A stretch of 64,000 nucleotides of DNA from Saprospiraceae bacterium (GCA_021299835.1 JAJTER010000024.1:18960-82959), one strand, 5' to 3'; positions 44,515-54,083 are shown, numbered from the stretch's first letter. The notes: generated by a model not told the origin, from the letters alone. Program-made: numbers and translations.

Positions 44515-45135
44515 ATGAAAAAATATTTGATTTATTTGGGAATAATTTGTGGCATTTCGCTTAATGTTGGCGCACAAACTGATTCTCTGGACTTATTACT
44601 TCAATTAGGAAGTGAGGAACCCGTTAAATTGATTCCAAAACGCATGATTTTCACCCAACGTATGTTGTGGGGAGAAAAAGGATTAATGCGAACGCTAAAG
44701 ATAGCTCCATTAACGGATCATGGACGTGAAACGGAGTTAAAAATACGTCGTGGCATGTTAGTTACCCACCAGGTATTAGGTTTTGCTACCCTGGCTGGAA
44801 TGGTTGCTCAAGGCATTGTAGGTGCGAAATTATATAGCGGCGATTATAAAATTAAAGACCTTCATGAAGGCTTGGGTACGGCTGTAAATATAACGTATTT
44901 CACCACCGCCGGACTCAGTTTATTTACCCCACCGCCACTTATTTCAAGGCAAGTAAAAGGATTAAACGGTATAAAGATGCATAAAACATTGGCTGTTGTT
45001 CATTTATCGGCTATGATTGCCACTAATTTATTGGCTGACAGAGCCGGAGACATAAAAATTAAACCTCTTCACCGTGCCGCAGCATTCACCGCTTTTGGTA
45101 GTTTTTTTGGTGCTATGGTAGTTATGAAATTTTAA
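44515..45135 (+). CDS. Cytochrome b561-like four-helix membrane protein
   Basis: 206 residues, signal peptide ending VGAQ. Four hydrophobic helices from residue ~80 each carry a histidine near one end (H85, H117, H156/H163, H186), the pattern of di-heme b-type b561 proteins. It starts a three-gene plus-strand set with YceI 13 bp later. In E. coli a b561-type protein (YceJ) is encoded beside YceI, which supports the assignment. Likely moves electrons across or within the membrane for a periplasmic partner. No closer family name can be given. Confidence 0.68.
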   Translation: MKKYLIYLGIICGISLNVGAQTDSLDLLLQLGSEEPVKLIPKRMIFTQRMLWGEKGLMRTLKIAPLTDHGRETELKIRRGMLVTHQVLGFATLAGMVAQGIVGAKLYSGDYKIKDLHEGLGTAVNITYFTTAGLSLFTPPPLISRQVKGLNGIKMHKTLAVVHLSAMIATNLLADRAGDIKIKPLHRAAAFTAFGSFFGAMVVMKF

Positions 45136-45148
45136 AAAAAATAAGACA

Positions 45149-45706
45149 ATGAAAATATCTTCGATTTTAATCCTTGCCATAGGATTTATGATTATTTCCT
45201 CCTTTACGACGGTGACTGATCAAACTTTACGAGCTGATAAAACAAAATCGTTCCTTTCCTACAGTGCTAATCATACCCTTCATGCCTGGACGGGCACCAG
45301 TAAAAAGGTAGATTGTCTATTGATATACAATGAAGAGACGAAAACTTTCAAAAAAGTAGCTGTAAGTAGCAATGTGGCTGATTTTGACAGTAAAAATTCA
45401 AGTAGAGATGGTCATGCATTGGAAGTATTAGATGCTATTAAATATCCAAAAGTAACCTTTGGCAGTACAGCCATTGAACCGGCAAAAGATGGAAAATTAA
45501 AAATAAGTGGTAAGCTAAATTTCCACGGTAAAGCAAAAGACATTACTTTTGAAGCGGACTATAAATTGACAGATAAGGAAATTAACGTGAGCGGTGGTTT
45601 CCCCGTTTCCATGACCGAGTTTGATGTGGAGCGCCCATCCTTCATGTTGGTAAAAACAGATGATATTCTGGAAATTAAGTTCAATGTCGTATTCTTAAAA
45701 AACTAG
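45149..45706 (+). CDS. YceI-family periplasmic lipid-binding protein
   Basis: 185 residues with a signal peptide (ILILAIGFMIISS). The YceI lipocalin-like barrel is plain: SFLSYSANHTLHAWTGTSKKV, FDSKNSSRDGHALEVLDAIKYPKVTF (split), KISGKLNFHGKAKDITF. YceI proteins bind polyisoprenoid chains in the periplasm. Its place behind a b561-like gene suggests a quinone- or isoprenoid-linked redox task. Confidence 0.93.
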   Translation: MKISSILILAIGFMIISSFTTVTDQTLRADKTKSFLSYSANHTLHAWTGTSKKVDCLLIYNEETKTFKKVAVSSNVADFDSKNSSRDGHALEVLDAIKYPKVTFGSTAIEPAKDGKLKISGKLNFHGKAKDITFEADYKLTDKEINVSGGFPVSMTEFDVERPSFMLVKTDDILEIKFNVVFLKN

Positions 45707-45709
45707 TTT

Positions 45710-46963
45710 ATGCGTTTATTCCCTATTCTTTTTGTTCTTTTCCTGACTGATTTGACGGCACAATCCATTGATAAATCCTCCTTTGTTCAAACAGAAAAAG
45801 GTAATTTTATTCTTGATAATAAGGCTTATACCTACATAGGAACCAACTATTGGTATGCTGCATTTGTTGCAATGGATCAAAAAGGAAAAGAACGAATCGT
45901 AAGGGAACTTGATTTTTTAAAAGAAGCCGGTGTTTTAAATTTAAGACTTATGGCTTCCGGTGAAGGTCCAAAAACGGAGCCTTTTCGGATAACCCCTACC
46001 CTTCAAGAATCTGTCGGTGATTGGAACGAAAATGTTTTAGAAGGACTTGACTTTGTATTGGCTGAAATGGGTAAAAGGAACATGAAGGGCGTTTTGTGCC
46101 TTAATAATTTCTTTTACTGGTCCGGCGGAATGGCTCAATATGTTTCCTGGTTTACGGGCGAAAAAATTCCTTACCCTGAAGAGCACAGTTGGGACGAGTA
46201 TATGCGTTTTTCAGCAAGATTTTATACCCTCCCCAAAGCGACAAAATTATATAATGATCTGATTGAAAAATTAGTTTCCAGAAAAAATACCATCACAAAC
46301 GTATTATATGTAAATGATCCAACCATCATGTCCTGGCAATTAGCCAATGAGCCGAGAGAATTTGGTCACGATAAAAAGTATTTTAAATGGGTAAAAAAAT
46401 CTAGTATTCTCATTCGACAGTTAGATGAAAACCACCTTATCTGTATCGGAAACGAAGGTATTTTAGATAATTTAGTTGGATCAACCTACAAGAAAACAGC
46501 CGCTTTAAAAAACATAAATTACCTAACGGTGCATTTGTGGCCAGAAAACTGGGGTTGGTATGCGCCTAAAAATCCTGATGAATCTTTTGAGACTACCAAA
46601 CGAAAATCAATAGCCTATTTGGAAAAAAATGCAGGGGTATCAAAGTCTGTGCTTAAACCTATCGTACTGGAAGAATTTGGATTGGCAAGAGATGGTGGAA
46701 GTTATGAGGCCAGCGCAGAGGTGAATATGAGGAATAAATTCTATCAATTTTTGTACGAAACAACCTTAGGAAACCCAAATTCACCTTATCGCGGAATGAA
46801 TTTCTGGGCTATTGGAGGTGAAGGGAGACCTCGACAGCCAGAAACGTTTTGGCAAGCAGGAGATGATTACATTGGCGATCCTCCACATGAAAAACAAGGG
46901 TGGTATTCTGTTTATTTTACAGATTCATCGACGTTTGAATGGCTAAAAAAAGTGCAAAAATAA
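45710..46963 (+). CDS. GH5-type (mannan endo-1,4-beta-mannosidase-like) glycoside hydrolase
   Basis: 417 residues, signal peptide ending TAQS. A (beta/alpha)8 hydrolase: start FILDNKAYTYIGTNYWYAAF (split), acid/base Glu in SWQLANEPREF (~residue 222), nucleophile Glu in PIVLEEFGLARDGGSY (~residue 325). These motifs fit family 5 subfamily 7-like mannanases. Secreted, probably cutting mannan or glucomannan. It starts 3 bp after YceI, so it may share that transcript by location rather than function. Confidence 0.88.
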   Translation: MRLFPILFVLFLTDLTAQSIDKSSFVQTEKGNFILDNKAYTYIGTNYWYAAFVAMDQKGKERIVRELDFLKEAGVLNLRLMASGEGPKTEPFRITPTLQESVGDWNENVLEGLDFVLAEMGKRNMKGVLCLNNFFYWSGGMAQYVSWFTGEKIPYPEEHSWDEYMRFSARFYTLPKATKLYNDLIEKLVSRKNTITNVLYVNDPTIMSWQLANEPREFGHDKKYFKWVKKSSILIRQLDENHLICIGNEGILDNLVGSTYKKTAALKNINYLTVHLWPENWGWYAPKNPDESFETTKRKSIAYLEKNAGVSKSVLKPIVLEEFGLARDGGSYEASAEVNMRNKFYQFLYETTLGNPNSPYRGMNFWAIGGEGRPRQPETFWQAGDDYIGDPPHEKQGWYSVYFTDSSTFEWLKKVQK

Positions 46964-46976
46964 GCCTTTTCGCCTC

Positions 46977-47957
46977 TTAATTTTCTCGTTCTAATAACTG
47001 GAAAGCTACTTTTCTTAATAATCCCTTTTTTTCTGCCATAACCTGAACTTCCTCTAAAGACGTCATTCCTTTTTCAAAGTAATATTGTTTTCTGCGTTTA
47101 GCTTCGTCGGGAATATTCAATTCCGTTAAAATAGCAGTGACCTTTTTTACTTTTTCCTGAGGTAAGAGTTTATTTTCCGTATTAAACAGATCCAATAAAT
47201 CTTGTCTCTGATGTTGGTTTCCTAATTCTAAGGCTTTCAGAATAAGGAAGGTTTTTTTATTCTGAATAATATCACCGCCTATTTGCTTACCAACTTGAGC
47301 TTGTGAACCAAAAGTATCCAAATAATCATCCTGAATTTGGAATGCTACGCCAATATTAAGACCAAAATCGTATAATTTTAAGGCATCACTTTCTGTGGCA
47401 CCTGCGGCAATGGCCCCCATTTTTAATGCACCGGCAATTAGAACAGCCGTTTTCAATGAAATCATTTTTTCATACGCTGCAAGCGTTACTTCTGAAGATG
47501 ATTCAAATAACATATCCATTTCCTGACCTTCACAAACCTCCCTGGCAAATTGGTTGAAAATGTTAACCAAACTGGGAATACTGGAGGGAACTTTAAAACG
47601 GAGCAATGATTCGTAAGCCAGAATCAACATCACATCTCCCGAAAGAATACCTGTATTCACTCCATATTTAGAATGAACCGTTAGTTTTCCCCTTCTCATT
47701 TCAGCCTGATCCATAATATCATCATGAACCAAAGTAAAATTATGGAAAACCTCTACCGCATGAGCGATACAAAGAGCTTTATCTATTTTATTGTCATATA
47801 ACTCAAAAGCCATAAGTGAAAATAAAGGTCGTAGCCGTTTACCACCGAGGCTTAAAATATAATTTACAGGTTCATACAGCGAAATGGGTTCTTGTTTGTA
47901 GCTGTTTTCATTCAAATAGGTCGCGTAAAGTGACTGAAGTTCATCGAGGGTGTGCAT
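46977..47957 (-). CDS. Polyprenyl (geranylgeranyl-type) diphosphate synthase
   Basis: 326 residues with both Asp-rich motifs, DDIMD at 79-83 and DDYLD at 210-214, and GGKRLRP near 38-44. A Phe lies five residues before the first motif, which in this family tends to limit chain length to C15-C20. The enzyme joins isopentenyl diphosphate units for quinone, carotenoid or lipid precursors. Convergent with the GH5 gene and divergent from ypdA. Confidence 0.92.
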   Translation of the reverse strand: MHTLDELQSLYATYLNENSYKQEPISLYEPVNYILSLGGKRLRPLFSLMAFELYDNKIDKALCIAHAVEVFHNFTLVHDDIMDQAEMRRGKLTVHSKYGVNTGILSGDVMLILAYESLLRFKVPSSIPSLVNIFNQFAREVCEGQEMDMLFESSSEVTLAAYEKMISLKTAVLIAGALKMGAIAAGATESDALKLYDFGLNIGVAFQIQDDYLDTFGSQAQVGKQIGGDIIQNKKTFLILKALELGNQHQRQDLLDLFNTENKLLPQEKVKKVTAILTELNIPDEAKRRKQYYFEKGMTSLEEVQVMAEKKGLLRKVAFQLLEREN

Positions 47958-47989
47958 TAGAAAACTATTTGAGTGTAAAGATATTTAAA

Positions 47990-48023
47990 TTGCCGCTTTC
48001 TCTTTTCTAAATCTTTATATTTG
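47990..48023 (+). promoter_or_regulatory. Candidate promoter of the YpdA-family gene
   Basis: TATATTTG at 48016-48023 matches the -7 consensus, with TTG at 47990-47992 as -33, a 23-base gap. The ATG is 11 bp after the -7 box, giving a very short leader. Confidence 0.45.
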
Positions 48024-48034
48024 ACAAAAATTTA

Positions 48035-49045
48035 ATGGCGTTGAAAAAGATTTGGGATATAATAATTATAGGGGGAGGCCCCACTGGAATTAATTGCGCG
48101 ATAGAAGCTGGAAAGGCAAATTTATCAGCCCTTATTTTAGAAAAAGGCGTTATTACCAATTCATTATTTCATTTTCCAGTTAATATGACTTTTTTCTCCA
48201 CCTCCAGGTTATTAGAAATAGGTCAAATACCCTTTGTTTCCCATAATGATAAACCGACAAGACAAGAATCGTTAGAATATTACCGAAGGTTGATTCAACA
48301 TTTTCAATTGAATTATCATGCTTATGAAGCTGTACAGGATATTTTTCCAAATGATAATCCTCATCCTAATTTTAGATATAAAGTCAAAACTACTAAAGAC
48401 GAATATAGTTGTAAAAACATAGTGATTGCCACTGGATTTTATGATAAACCTGTCCTTCTGAACATACCCGGAGAGGAGCTGCCTAAGGTAAGGCATTATT
48501 ATGATGATCCCCACCGCTACATCCATCAAAAAGTCGTTATTATTGGAGCTGCAAATTCTGCCTGTGACGCCGCTTTGGAAATATGGCAAAAAGGAGGGGA
48601 AGTGACTATGGTCATCAGGGGCAATGAAATAAGTCCAAGAGTTAAATACTGGATAAAACCCAATATAGAAAACCGGATAAAGGAAGGCAGCATTACCGCA
48701 TATTTCAATAGTAAAGTCCTTGAAATATTACCGGGTAAAATGCTGATAAAAACGGACAAAGAAACCATTTCCCTCGACAATGATTGGGTGCTTGCCTTAA
48801 CTGGGTACCAACCAAACATTGATTTTCTGGCACATCTGGGACTAACATTTGAAAACCAAATGCATTGTAAGCCATCTTTTGATGAAACGACCTTAGAGAC
48901 GAACTTAAACGGAGTTTATATTGCCGGAGTAGTGTGTGGGGGGATGGAAACCAGTAAACTATTTATTGAAAATACCCGGGATCATGCCGAGAGAATAATA
49001 GGGAATATCCTGTTGAAAAACTCGCCGGCAGTTTTGGAGGATTAA
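48035..49045 (+). CDS. YpdA-family putative bacillithiol-disulfide reductase
   Basis: 336 residues, a thioredoxin-reductase-like flavoprotein. FAD motif IIIIGGGPTGINCAIEA at ~9-25; FPVNMTFFSTSRLLEIGQIPF is characteristic of YpdA; NADPH motif VVIIGAANSACDAALEIW at ~165; GVYIAGVVCGG closes the FAD site. There is no CxxC redox pair, also as in YpdA. It should reduce bacillithiol disulfide, so the organism likely uses bacillithiol. Confidence 0.92.
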   Translation: MALKKIWDIIIIGGGPTGINCAIEAGKANLSALILEKGVITNSLFHFPVNMTFFSTSRLLEIGQIPFVSHNDKPTRQESLEYYRRLIQHFQLNYHAYEAVQDIFPNDNPHPNFRYKVKTTKDEYSCKNIVIATGFYDKPVLLNIPGEELPKVRHYYDDPHRYIHQKVVIIGAANSACDAALEIWQKGGEVTMVIRGNEISPRVKYWIKPNIENRIKEGSITAYFNSKVLEILPGKMLIKTDKETISLDNDWVLALTGYQPNIDFLAHLGLTFENQMHCKPSFDETTLETNLNGVYIAGVVCGGMETSKLFIENTRDHAERIIGNILLKNSPAVLED

Positions 49046-49046
49046 A

Positions 49047-49424
49047 TCATTTATCTTTTAGCAAAACAAACTTGAACGTATAACCTTGAATATCAGTTTG
49101 AAGAACAAGTTTTGTCTCTGACAATTCCATTATATTTAAAAATACGTTCTCCGTTCCAGCTAATTCTATAATATCTTCCCCGTCTAACTTATAAGTCAGC
49201 CTTTCGTCCTGCCCATTTAAATTGGTTGTTACCTCTCCTGATTTATTAAAATCAAAGTATAAACCGGCAAGAGAATCTGTTTCTTTTTCATTTCTAAAAC
49301 CTTTATCTAGTAGCCATCTATGGGATAGATTATTTAAGATAGCCTCCTTATTATGGCAACCTTGAATAAAAAACGATAATAAACAAATAATGGTAAAGAA
49401 CCGAGGAGTAAAGTTTTTCATCAC
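49047..49424 (-). CDS. Lipocalin-like predicted lipoprotein
   Basis: 125 residues. Signal IICLLSFFIQGC with a Cys lipobox at about residue 23, then a small beta-barrel-like domain (HRWLLDKGF, GLYFDFNKSGEVTTNL, KLVLQTDIQGYTFKFVLL) common in Bacteroidota lipocalin-like proteins. Envelope, function unknown. Convergent with ypdA, stop codons 1 bp apart. Confidence 0.75.
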   Translation of the reverse strand: MMKNFTPRFFTIICLLSFFIQGCHNKEAILNNLSHRWLLDKGFRNEKETDSLAGLYFDFNKSGEVTTNLNGQDERLTYKLDGEDIIELAGTENVFLNIMELSETKLVLQTDIQGYTFKFVLLKDK

Positions 49425-49474
49425 AAATAATAAGTAGTTTTAAATTTAGCTGCAAATGTAACCATTAAAATTCA

Positions 49475-49518
49475 AAAAAAATAAGCGCAAAACAAGGAAT
49501 GTCAAGCGCTTATTTTTA
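49475..49518 (-). terminator. Terminator of the DUF2911 gene
   Basis: AATAAGCGC / GCGCTTATT stem around a 17-base loop with A- and T-runs on both sides, usable on the minus strand after the stop at 49540. Confidence 0.7.
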
Positions 49519-49539
49519 TTTAAACTAGTAAAAGCCCAA

Positions 49540-50067
49540 TTATTTAGCAGAAGAAACGGTAAAATCAAAAGTTAATTTTTCCCATTGGAAAGAAACTTTA
49601 CCATTTTTATTAACAGTAAATGTTAACTGTTCCGTTACATCAGCAACCATTTTAGGAGTAACCGTAACCCTTAGGGCATCGTCAGAATCCTTATAATCAT
49701 AGGCACCCCATTGCTCAGCTTTCTTATTGAAAATCAAGGTCCAATCTGTTTTACCAGGAATAGTAAAAACGGAATAAGTACCAGCAGCCAATGCTTTACC
49801 ATTAATTTTCACGTCTTTAGCAGCAGTAAAAGTAGTGGCATTATTTGCACCAGTACGCCAGATTTTGTCAAAAGGCACCAATTCACCCCAAATAGCTCTT
49901 CCTTTTACTGAAGGTGCTCCCCATTTCATAGAAACCTCTGTAGAACCCACTTTCGCAGAAGAAGATAATTCAGGGCTTGAAGGTTTAGCCTGTGCAGAAA
50001 GAAAAGAAGGCAGGCAAAAAATAGCAGCAGATAAGATTGCTGACAAAATGAAATTATTTTTACGCAT
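49540..50067 (-). CDS. DUF2911 protein, exported
   Basis: 175 residues with a signal peptide ending LSAQ. DUF2911 marks: SPELSSSAKVGSTEVSMKWGAPSVKGR (split), IWRTGANNATTFT, AGTYSVFTIPG and WTLIFNKKAEQWGAYDYK. Widespread single-domain secreted protein of Bacteroidota with no known activity. It has its own terminator and stands apart from neighbours. Confidence 0.9.
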   Translation of the reverse strand: MRKNNFILSAILSAAIFCLPSFLSAQAKPSSPELSSSAKVGSTEVSMKWGAPSVKGRAIWGELVPFDKIWRTGANNATTFTAAKDVKINGKALAAGTYSVFTIPGKTDWTLIFNKKAEQWGAYDYKDSDDALRVTVTPKMVADVTEQLTFTVNKNGKVSFQWEKLTFDFTVSSAK

Positions 50068-50141
50068 TTTGTAAAATTTGAGTTTTAAAAATTAATAATC
50101 TAAGAACGAAAAAAAAGCCATTCAGTTTTATAAAGTAGCAT

Positions 50142-51101
50142 CTATTTTTGAGATGCTCTATATAATCTATCATTAATAGCAATCCCCAGACTTTCGTCGG
50201 GCAATTTTTCTGCTAAAATATGGGAGATATCCGCTTCGTCCATTTCCCTTAAAAAGGAGAATAATCTGTGTGCAGATTCTTCATAATCACCTGATTCTGA
50301 AAGAACCCATTGATTTTTAGTATCCATTTCTGACCACCTTTCTTTAAAACACAGCACGGCAGCGTTTTTATGCTGCCCCATAGAAAGCAGGGTTTCTTTT
50401 TCGCCTAAAAACAAAGGTTTTTTCGGCGCATAATGGCTTAAAATCATACCAGGCGATTCAGGATGCGAAGATGATACATTCATTTTAATGTTACCTTTAT
50501 ACACGGAACGAATATTTTCCAAACTCAGTCCTCCAAGACGGTAAATCACTAAATCGTCCAACTCCATGCCAACAATTGTACTTTCTATACCAATCTGACA
50601 TCTTCCACCGTCTAAAACAAAGGGTATTTTCACACCAAGCTGTTTGACTACGTGATCAGGCGTAGTAGGGCTAATATAGCCAAATGGATTCGCACTGGGT
50701 GCCGCCAATGGAAACGGGATAGATTTAAGCAAAGCGAGGGTAAGCGGATGATTGGGCATTCTAACGGCAACTCTGAGTAAACCTGAGGTTACGATATCAG
50801 GGATAATGTCTTTTTTGGGCACTAAAATAGTAAGAGGTCCCGGCCAAAAAGCTTTCACCAAATCATTTAGCGGCGCAGGTACCTCCGTTGCCAGGGAAGT
50901 CAACTGGGAATAATCACCAATATGTAAAATGAGCGGATCAAAAAAAGGCCTGTTTTTAATGGCAAAAATTTTAGCCACCACTTCAGCCTTTAAGCCGTTT
51001 CCTGCTAAACCATAAACCGTTTCAGTAGGTAAACCAATAATTTCGTTGGCAATCAAATGGTTTTTAGCCCTTTCAATATCAATTCCAATGTCGGCAAGCA
51101 T
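50142..51101 (-). CDS. L-threonylcarbamoyladenylate synthase (Sua5/YrdC family)
   Basis: 319 residues, the long Sua5 form: an N-terminal YrdC domain (GLPTETVYGLAG, KNRPFFDPLILHI, RVAVRMPNHPL, SANPFGYISPT) and a C-terminal Sua5 domain after SPGMILSHYAPKKPL. It makes threonylcarbamoyl-AMP for the t6A modification of tRNAs reading ANN codons. It lies one base after the MFS gene stop, forming an operon with MFS and M24 peptidase genes. Confidence 0.93.
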   Translation of the reverse strand: MLADIGIDIERAKNHLIANEIIGLPTETVYGLAGNGLKAEVVAKIFAIKNRPFFDPLILHIGDYSQLTSLATEVPAPLNDLVKAFWPGPLTILVPKKDIIPDIVTSGLLRVAVRMPNHPLTLALLKSIPFPLAAPSANPFGYISPTTPDHVVKQLGVKIPFVLDGGRCQIGIESTIVGMELDDLVIYRLGGLSLENIRSVYKGNIKMNVSSSHPESPGMILSHYAPKKPLFLGEKETLLSMGQHKNAAVLCFKERWSEMDTKNQWVLSESGDYEESAHRLFSFLREMDEADISHILAEKLPDESLGIAINDRLYRASQK

Positions 51102-51102
51102 A

Positions 51103-52317
51103 TCAAATGTATTTCAAACGTGGATGTCTTTGCATAAAATAAAATCCTACCATAGAACCAAGGCATAAAAAGCCATTTAAGGCCCATAGACTTGAATATC
51201 CATAGTTTTCAATAAAGAAGGAACCTAAACCCGGCGCAATGATATGAGCCACTGAATAGGCCATAGCATATAACGCCATATATTGCCCTCTTCGACCTTC
51301 CGAGGCCTGATTCATAGCGAAGGAATTTGCAAAAGGCATATTAAAAATTTCACCTAAAGTGAGGATAACCAGGGAAATAACGGCAACCCACCAACCTGTA
51401 AAGCCGGGAATCAATAAGAGAAAAGATAAACCAAGGAAGCCAGACCCTAGGGCGATAAGTAATAATTTGGGTATTTTATTTTCCAGTTTATGTACCAGTG
51501 GCATTTCAAAAAGCACAATCATCATTCCATTTAATGCTAAAAGAAGCCCTATTTGACTTTCATTAAGCATAAAATGCTCTTTATAATACATGGGGATAAG
51601 CAGAAAAAATTGCATGAATCCTAAGGATGTAAAAACAAGGAAACCAATAAAAATTAAAAAATTAACATCTTTGTAAGCGGATAATCCTAGTACTGGTAAA
51701 TTTTCCACAGGATTCGAAGTTTTATTCGTTTTATAGGGAATAAAAATGCGCATAAAGATAGCTGCGGCAATACAAGTAAGGCCATCTGCCCAAAACAAGC
51801 CAGCAAATCCTATGTTGTAGGCAATAAATCCACCTACCGCCGGACCCACTGAAATACCCAGATTTACCGCTAATCGAATGAGAGAAGTCCCCCTTGTTTG
51901 ATACGTTCCCTCCGAATAAGAAGCTAATCCGGTATAAATGGCGGGTCTGAAAGCCTCACCTACCATGCCTAAAATGGTGATTGAAATACACCAAGCCAGA
52001 AAAGAGCTTAGGAATCCAAGAAGTATAAACGACAGACCGCCCAGGAAAAGGGACCAAAAAAGCACGGGATAAAAACCGATTTTATCGGTTAATTTTCCAC
52101 CAGAATAGGTTCCTATCAAGGAACCCACGCCGAATACACTCATTATAATGCCTATTTCCAGATAGGAAAATCCCATTTTACTTTTCAGATAAATGGTGAG
52201 GAAGGGAACAACCATAGTTCCACTTCTATTGATAAGTGAAACCAATGCCAGCAGCCAAACTTCTTTATTTATACCTGAAAAGGCATCTTTATATAAATGC
52301 CAGGTTTTTGTGAACAT
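51103..52317 (-). CDS. MFS transporter
   Basis: 404 residues, 12 membrane helices. The loop motif between helices 2 and 3 is GTYSGGKLTDKIG, the MFS signature, with GRRGQYMALYAMAYS in the second half. The sequence resembles drug- or sugar-efflux-type MFS members (MdtH/YfcJ-like), but substrate cannot be told. It starts 6 bp after the M24 peptidase and may export or import a small molecule related to peptide metabolism. Confidence 0.9.
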   Translation of the reverse strand: MFTKTWHLYKDAFSGINKEVWLLALVSLINRSGTMVVPFLTIYLKSKMGFSYLEIGIIMSVFGVGSLIGTYSGGKLTDKIGFYPVLFWSLFLGGLSFILLGFLSSFLAWCISITILGMVGEAFRPAIYTGLASYSEGTYQTRGTSLIRLAVNLGISVGPAVGGFIAYNIGFAGLFWADGLTCIAAAIFMRIFIPYKTNKTSNPVENLPVLGLSAYKDVNFLIFIGFLVFTSLGFMQFFLLIPMYYKEHFMLNESQIGLLLALNGMMIVLFEMPLVHKLENKIPKLLLIALGSGFLGLSFLLLIPGFTGWWVAVISLVILTLGEIFNMPFANSFAMNQASEGRRGQYMALYAMAYSVAHIIAPGLGSFFIENYGYSSLWALNGFLCLGSMVGFYFMQRHPRLKYI

Positions 52318-52323
52318 TTTTAT

Positions 52324-53664
52324 TTATTTCCAGGTATTTTTAGGCCTTGGAATAAGAAAATAATTTACCTGCCGACCGTCTATGTAAGAAACCTTTTTCC
52401 CATCGAAATAAGCATCTTCCTCCATCATCATTCTTATTTCTTTATTCCATTCTGGTATAAAAACACGGGTATTTAATTCAATGGAATAGGCAGTTCCAGG
52501 TGTAATCTGATAATCGCCAGTTATTGGTACCCCACCTTGCTGGTCCCAAAGACCTATGGTTGGGCCCGCGCCATGTCCATGAAAACCAATGGGATGACTG
52601 TAAATAGAAGGCTTCAATCCAGAGGCTCCAGCATTTGTTAAAGCTTCTCTCAGCACTTCATTCCCCGTTTTACCATCCTGAAAGGCATCGGTTAAAAAAT
52701 CCATTAATTTTAGTCCTTGATTAAAAGCTTCTTTTAAATAAGGCGGCGCATCGTGCTCTCCAATACGACAGATATAAGCATTCTCTTGTGTATCAGTATG
52801 TAATCCCAAATAGGAAATACCAAAATCGACATGTACCAGATCGCCAGGTTGAATAATAGAGTTATCTGGCCTTCTTGAAAATTCTCTTTGTGCCTCATTT
52901 GAATCAACTTCTCCTCGTTGAACATCTACGGTTGGGTGAAACCAGGCAGTGAGACCAAGAGAAGAAATTTTTTCACGATACCACCATACTACGTCTTCTG
53001 TTTTAGTAACACCAGGAGTAATTACTTCCTCTGAAAAACCTTGCGCAATGATTTCATGTGCAATACGCATGATATGGCGGTAAGCTGCCATTTCCTCTGG
53101 AATTCGTTTTTCAAGCCAGCCAACAGCTAATTTTTCTGCCGATACTACCCTACTTTTAAAATTCGCGGGGATTGATTCCATCAATTTATCATGATGAAAA
53201 GAAGAGATTCCATCTGCATGACCAAAATTGGCTGACTTATTTATAGCTATTTTCCTAGGATTTTTTTCTGTTATAATTTCGGCTAGCCTTTTCCATTGAT
53301 CAGGCTGCTTTTCCGGATCCCATGATTTTTTAAAAATTTCACCGACATCATACCTGGCGACCGAATACGTTTCTATTTCTCTTCCATTATCATACATAAC
53401 CAACATAGTAGTTCTTCTTGCCGAAAGCCAGGTGGCCGGAAGCATGGTTTTCATAACGGGATCTTCATTATATTCCCTCGAAATGACCAACCACATATCA
53501 ATGCCTTCTCTCCTCATCAAAGAGGGTGTAACTTGTTTAAAACGTTCTTTCAACCACGAATCTCTGACTTCTGCCTGCTCTTTGAGGCTTAATATTTCAA
53601 AATTTTGGCTAATAGCAGCACTCGCTACCAATAAAAAACTTAATAAAATAAGGATATTTTTCAT
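52324..53664 (-). CDS. M24-family Xaa-Pro peptidase, exported
   Basis: 446 residues with signal peptide ending AISQ. A creatinase-like N-terminal domain is followed by the pita-bread fold with the five metal ligands: VHVDFGISYLGLHTDTQE (two Asp), HPIGFHGHGAG (His), YSIELNTRVF (Glu) and MMMEEDAYF (Glu). Cleaves X-Pro bonds, here probably in the periplasm. The ATG overlaps the DUF4177 stop (ATGA). Confidence 0.92.
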   Translation of the reverse strand: MKNILILLSFLLVASAAISQNFEILSLKEQAEVRDSWLKERFKQVTPSLMRREGIDMWLVISREYNEDPVMKTMLPATWLSARRTTMLVMYDNGREIETYSVARYDVGEIFKKSWDPEKQPDQWKRLAEIITEKNPRKIAINKSANFGHADGISSFHHDKLMESIPANFKSRVVSAEKLAVGWLEKRIPEEMAAYRHIMRIAHEIIAQGFSEEVITPGVTKTEDVVWWYREKISSLGLTAWFHPTVDVQRGEVDSNEAQREFSRRPDNSIIQPGDLVHVDFGISYLGLHTDTQENAYICRIGEHDAPPYLKEAFNQGLKLMDFLTDAFQDGKTGNEVLREALTNAGASGLKPSIYSHPIGFHGHGAGPTIGLWDQQGGVPITGDYQITPGTAYSIELNTRVFIPEWNKEIRMMMEEDAYFDGKKVSYIDGRQVNYFLIPRPKNTWK

Positions 53665-53855
53665 ACAAATTCCGCTTTGAGACGTTCAAATATCAATTCA
53701 TAAAAACTAGGTAACATGGAAATACCGGTAGGTGTTAAAATCTGAATTAATCTCCAGCCCTCCTTGGTTTCAGTCTGAATAACCTTTCGATAATCCTGTT
53801 TGGGTAAACCACTCCAGATACTTGTTCTGATTCTTACAAACTTATATTCGTACAT
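53661..53855 (-). CDS. DUF4177-like small protein
   Basis: 64 residues from MYEYKFVRI at 53855; an upstream frame to 53933 is less likely because it overlaps the neighbour and lacks family sequence. The body YEYKFVRI...GWRLIQILTPTG...YELIFER has the pattern of DUF4177 (small beta-alpha protein). Function unknown. It sits between a 74-residue gene and the M24 peptidase with a 4-bp overlap to the latter. Confidence 0.75.
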   Translation of the reverse strand: MYEYKFVRIRTSIWSGLPKQDYRKVIQTETKEGWRLIQILTPTGISMLPSFYELIFERLKAEFV

Positions 53856-53856
53856 A

Positions 53857-54081
53857 TTAATAATTATCGTTATTTGAATGTTGAGGATTGAAAAAGGAAT
53901 CAATACTTTCCTGAATTTCTGAATCACCACCATTGCCGGGGCTAAAAAAGGTTGATTCCATTATATTATGATAACCTGGTTGTACCTCATTCAATTTCAG
54001 AATATCCAACATCATTTTCAATAAACGTTCGTCTTGAGTTTCCAAAATCTGTTGAATCAATACTTTTTTTAACTCATTCAT
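53857..54081 (-). CDS. Small hypothetical protein
   Basis: 74 residues, starting with an amphipathic helical segment (NELKKVLIQQILETQDERLLKMMLDIL) split by charge, and ending in a Ser/Asn/Asp-rich tail with FFSPGNGGDSEIQ. The first half resembles the small helical N-termini of some antitoxin-type proteins, but no toxin is adjacent; DUF4177 follows after 1 bp. Function unknown. Confidence 0.65.
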   Translation of the reverse strand: MNELKKVLIQQILETQDERLLKMMLDILKLNEVQPGYHNIMESTFFSPGNGGDSEIQESIDSFFNPQHSNNDNY

Positions 54082-54083
54082 AA

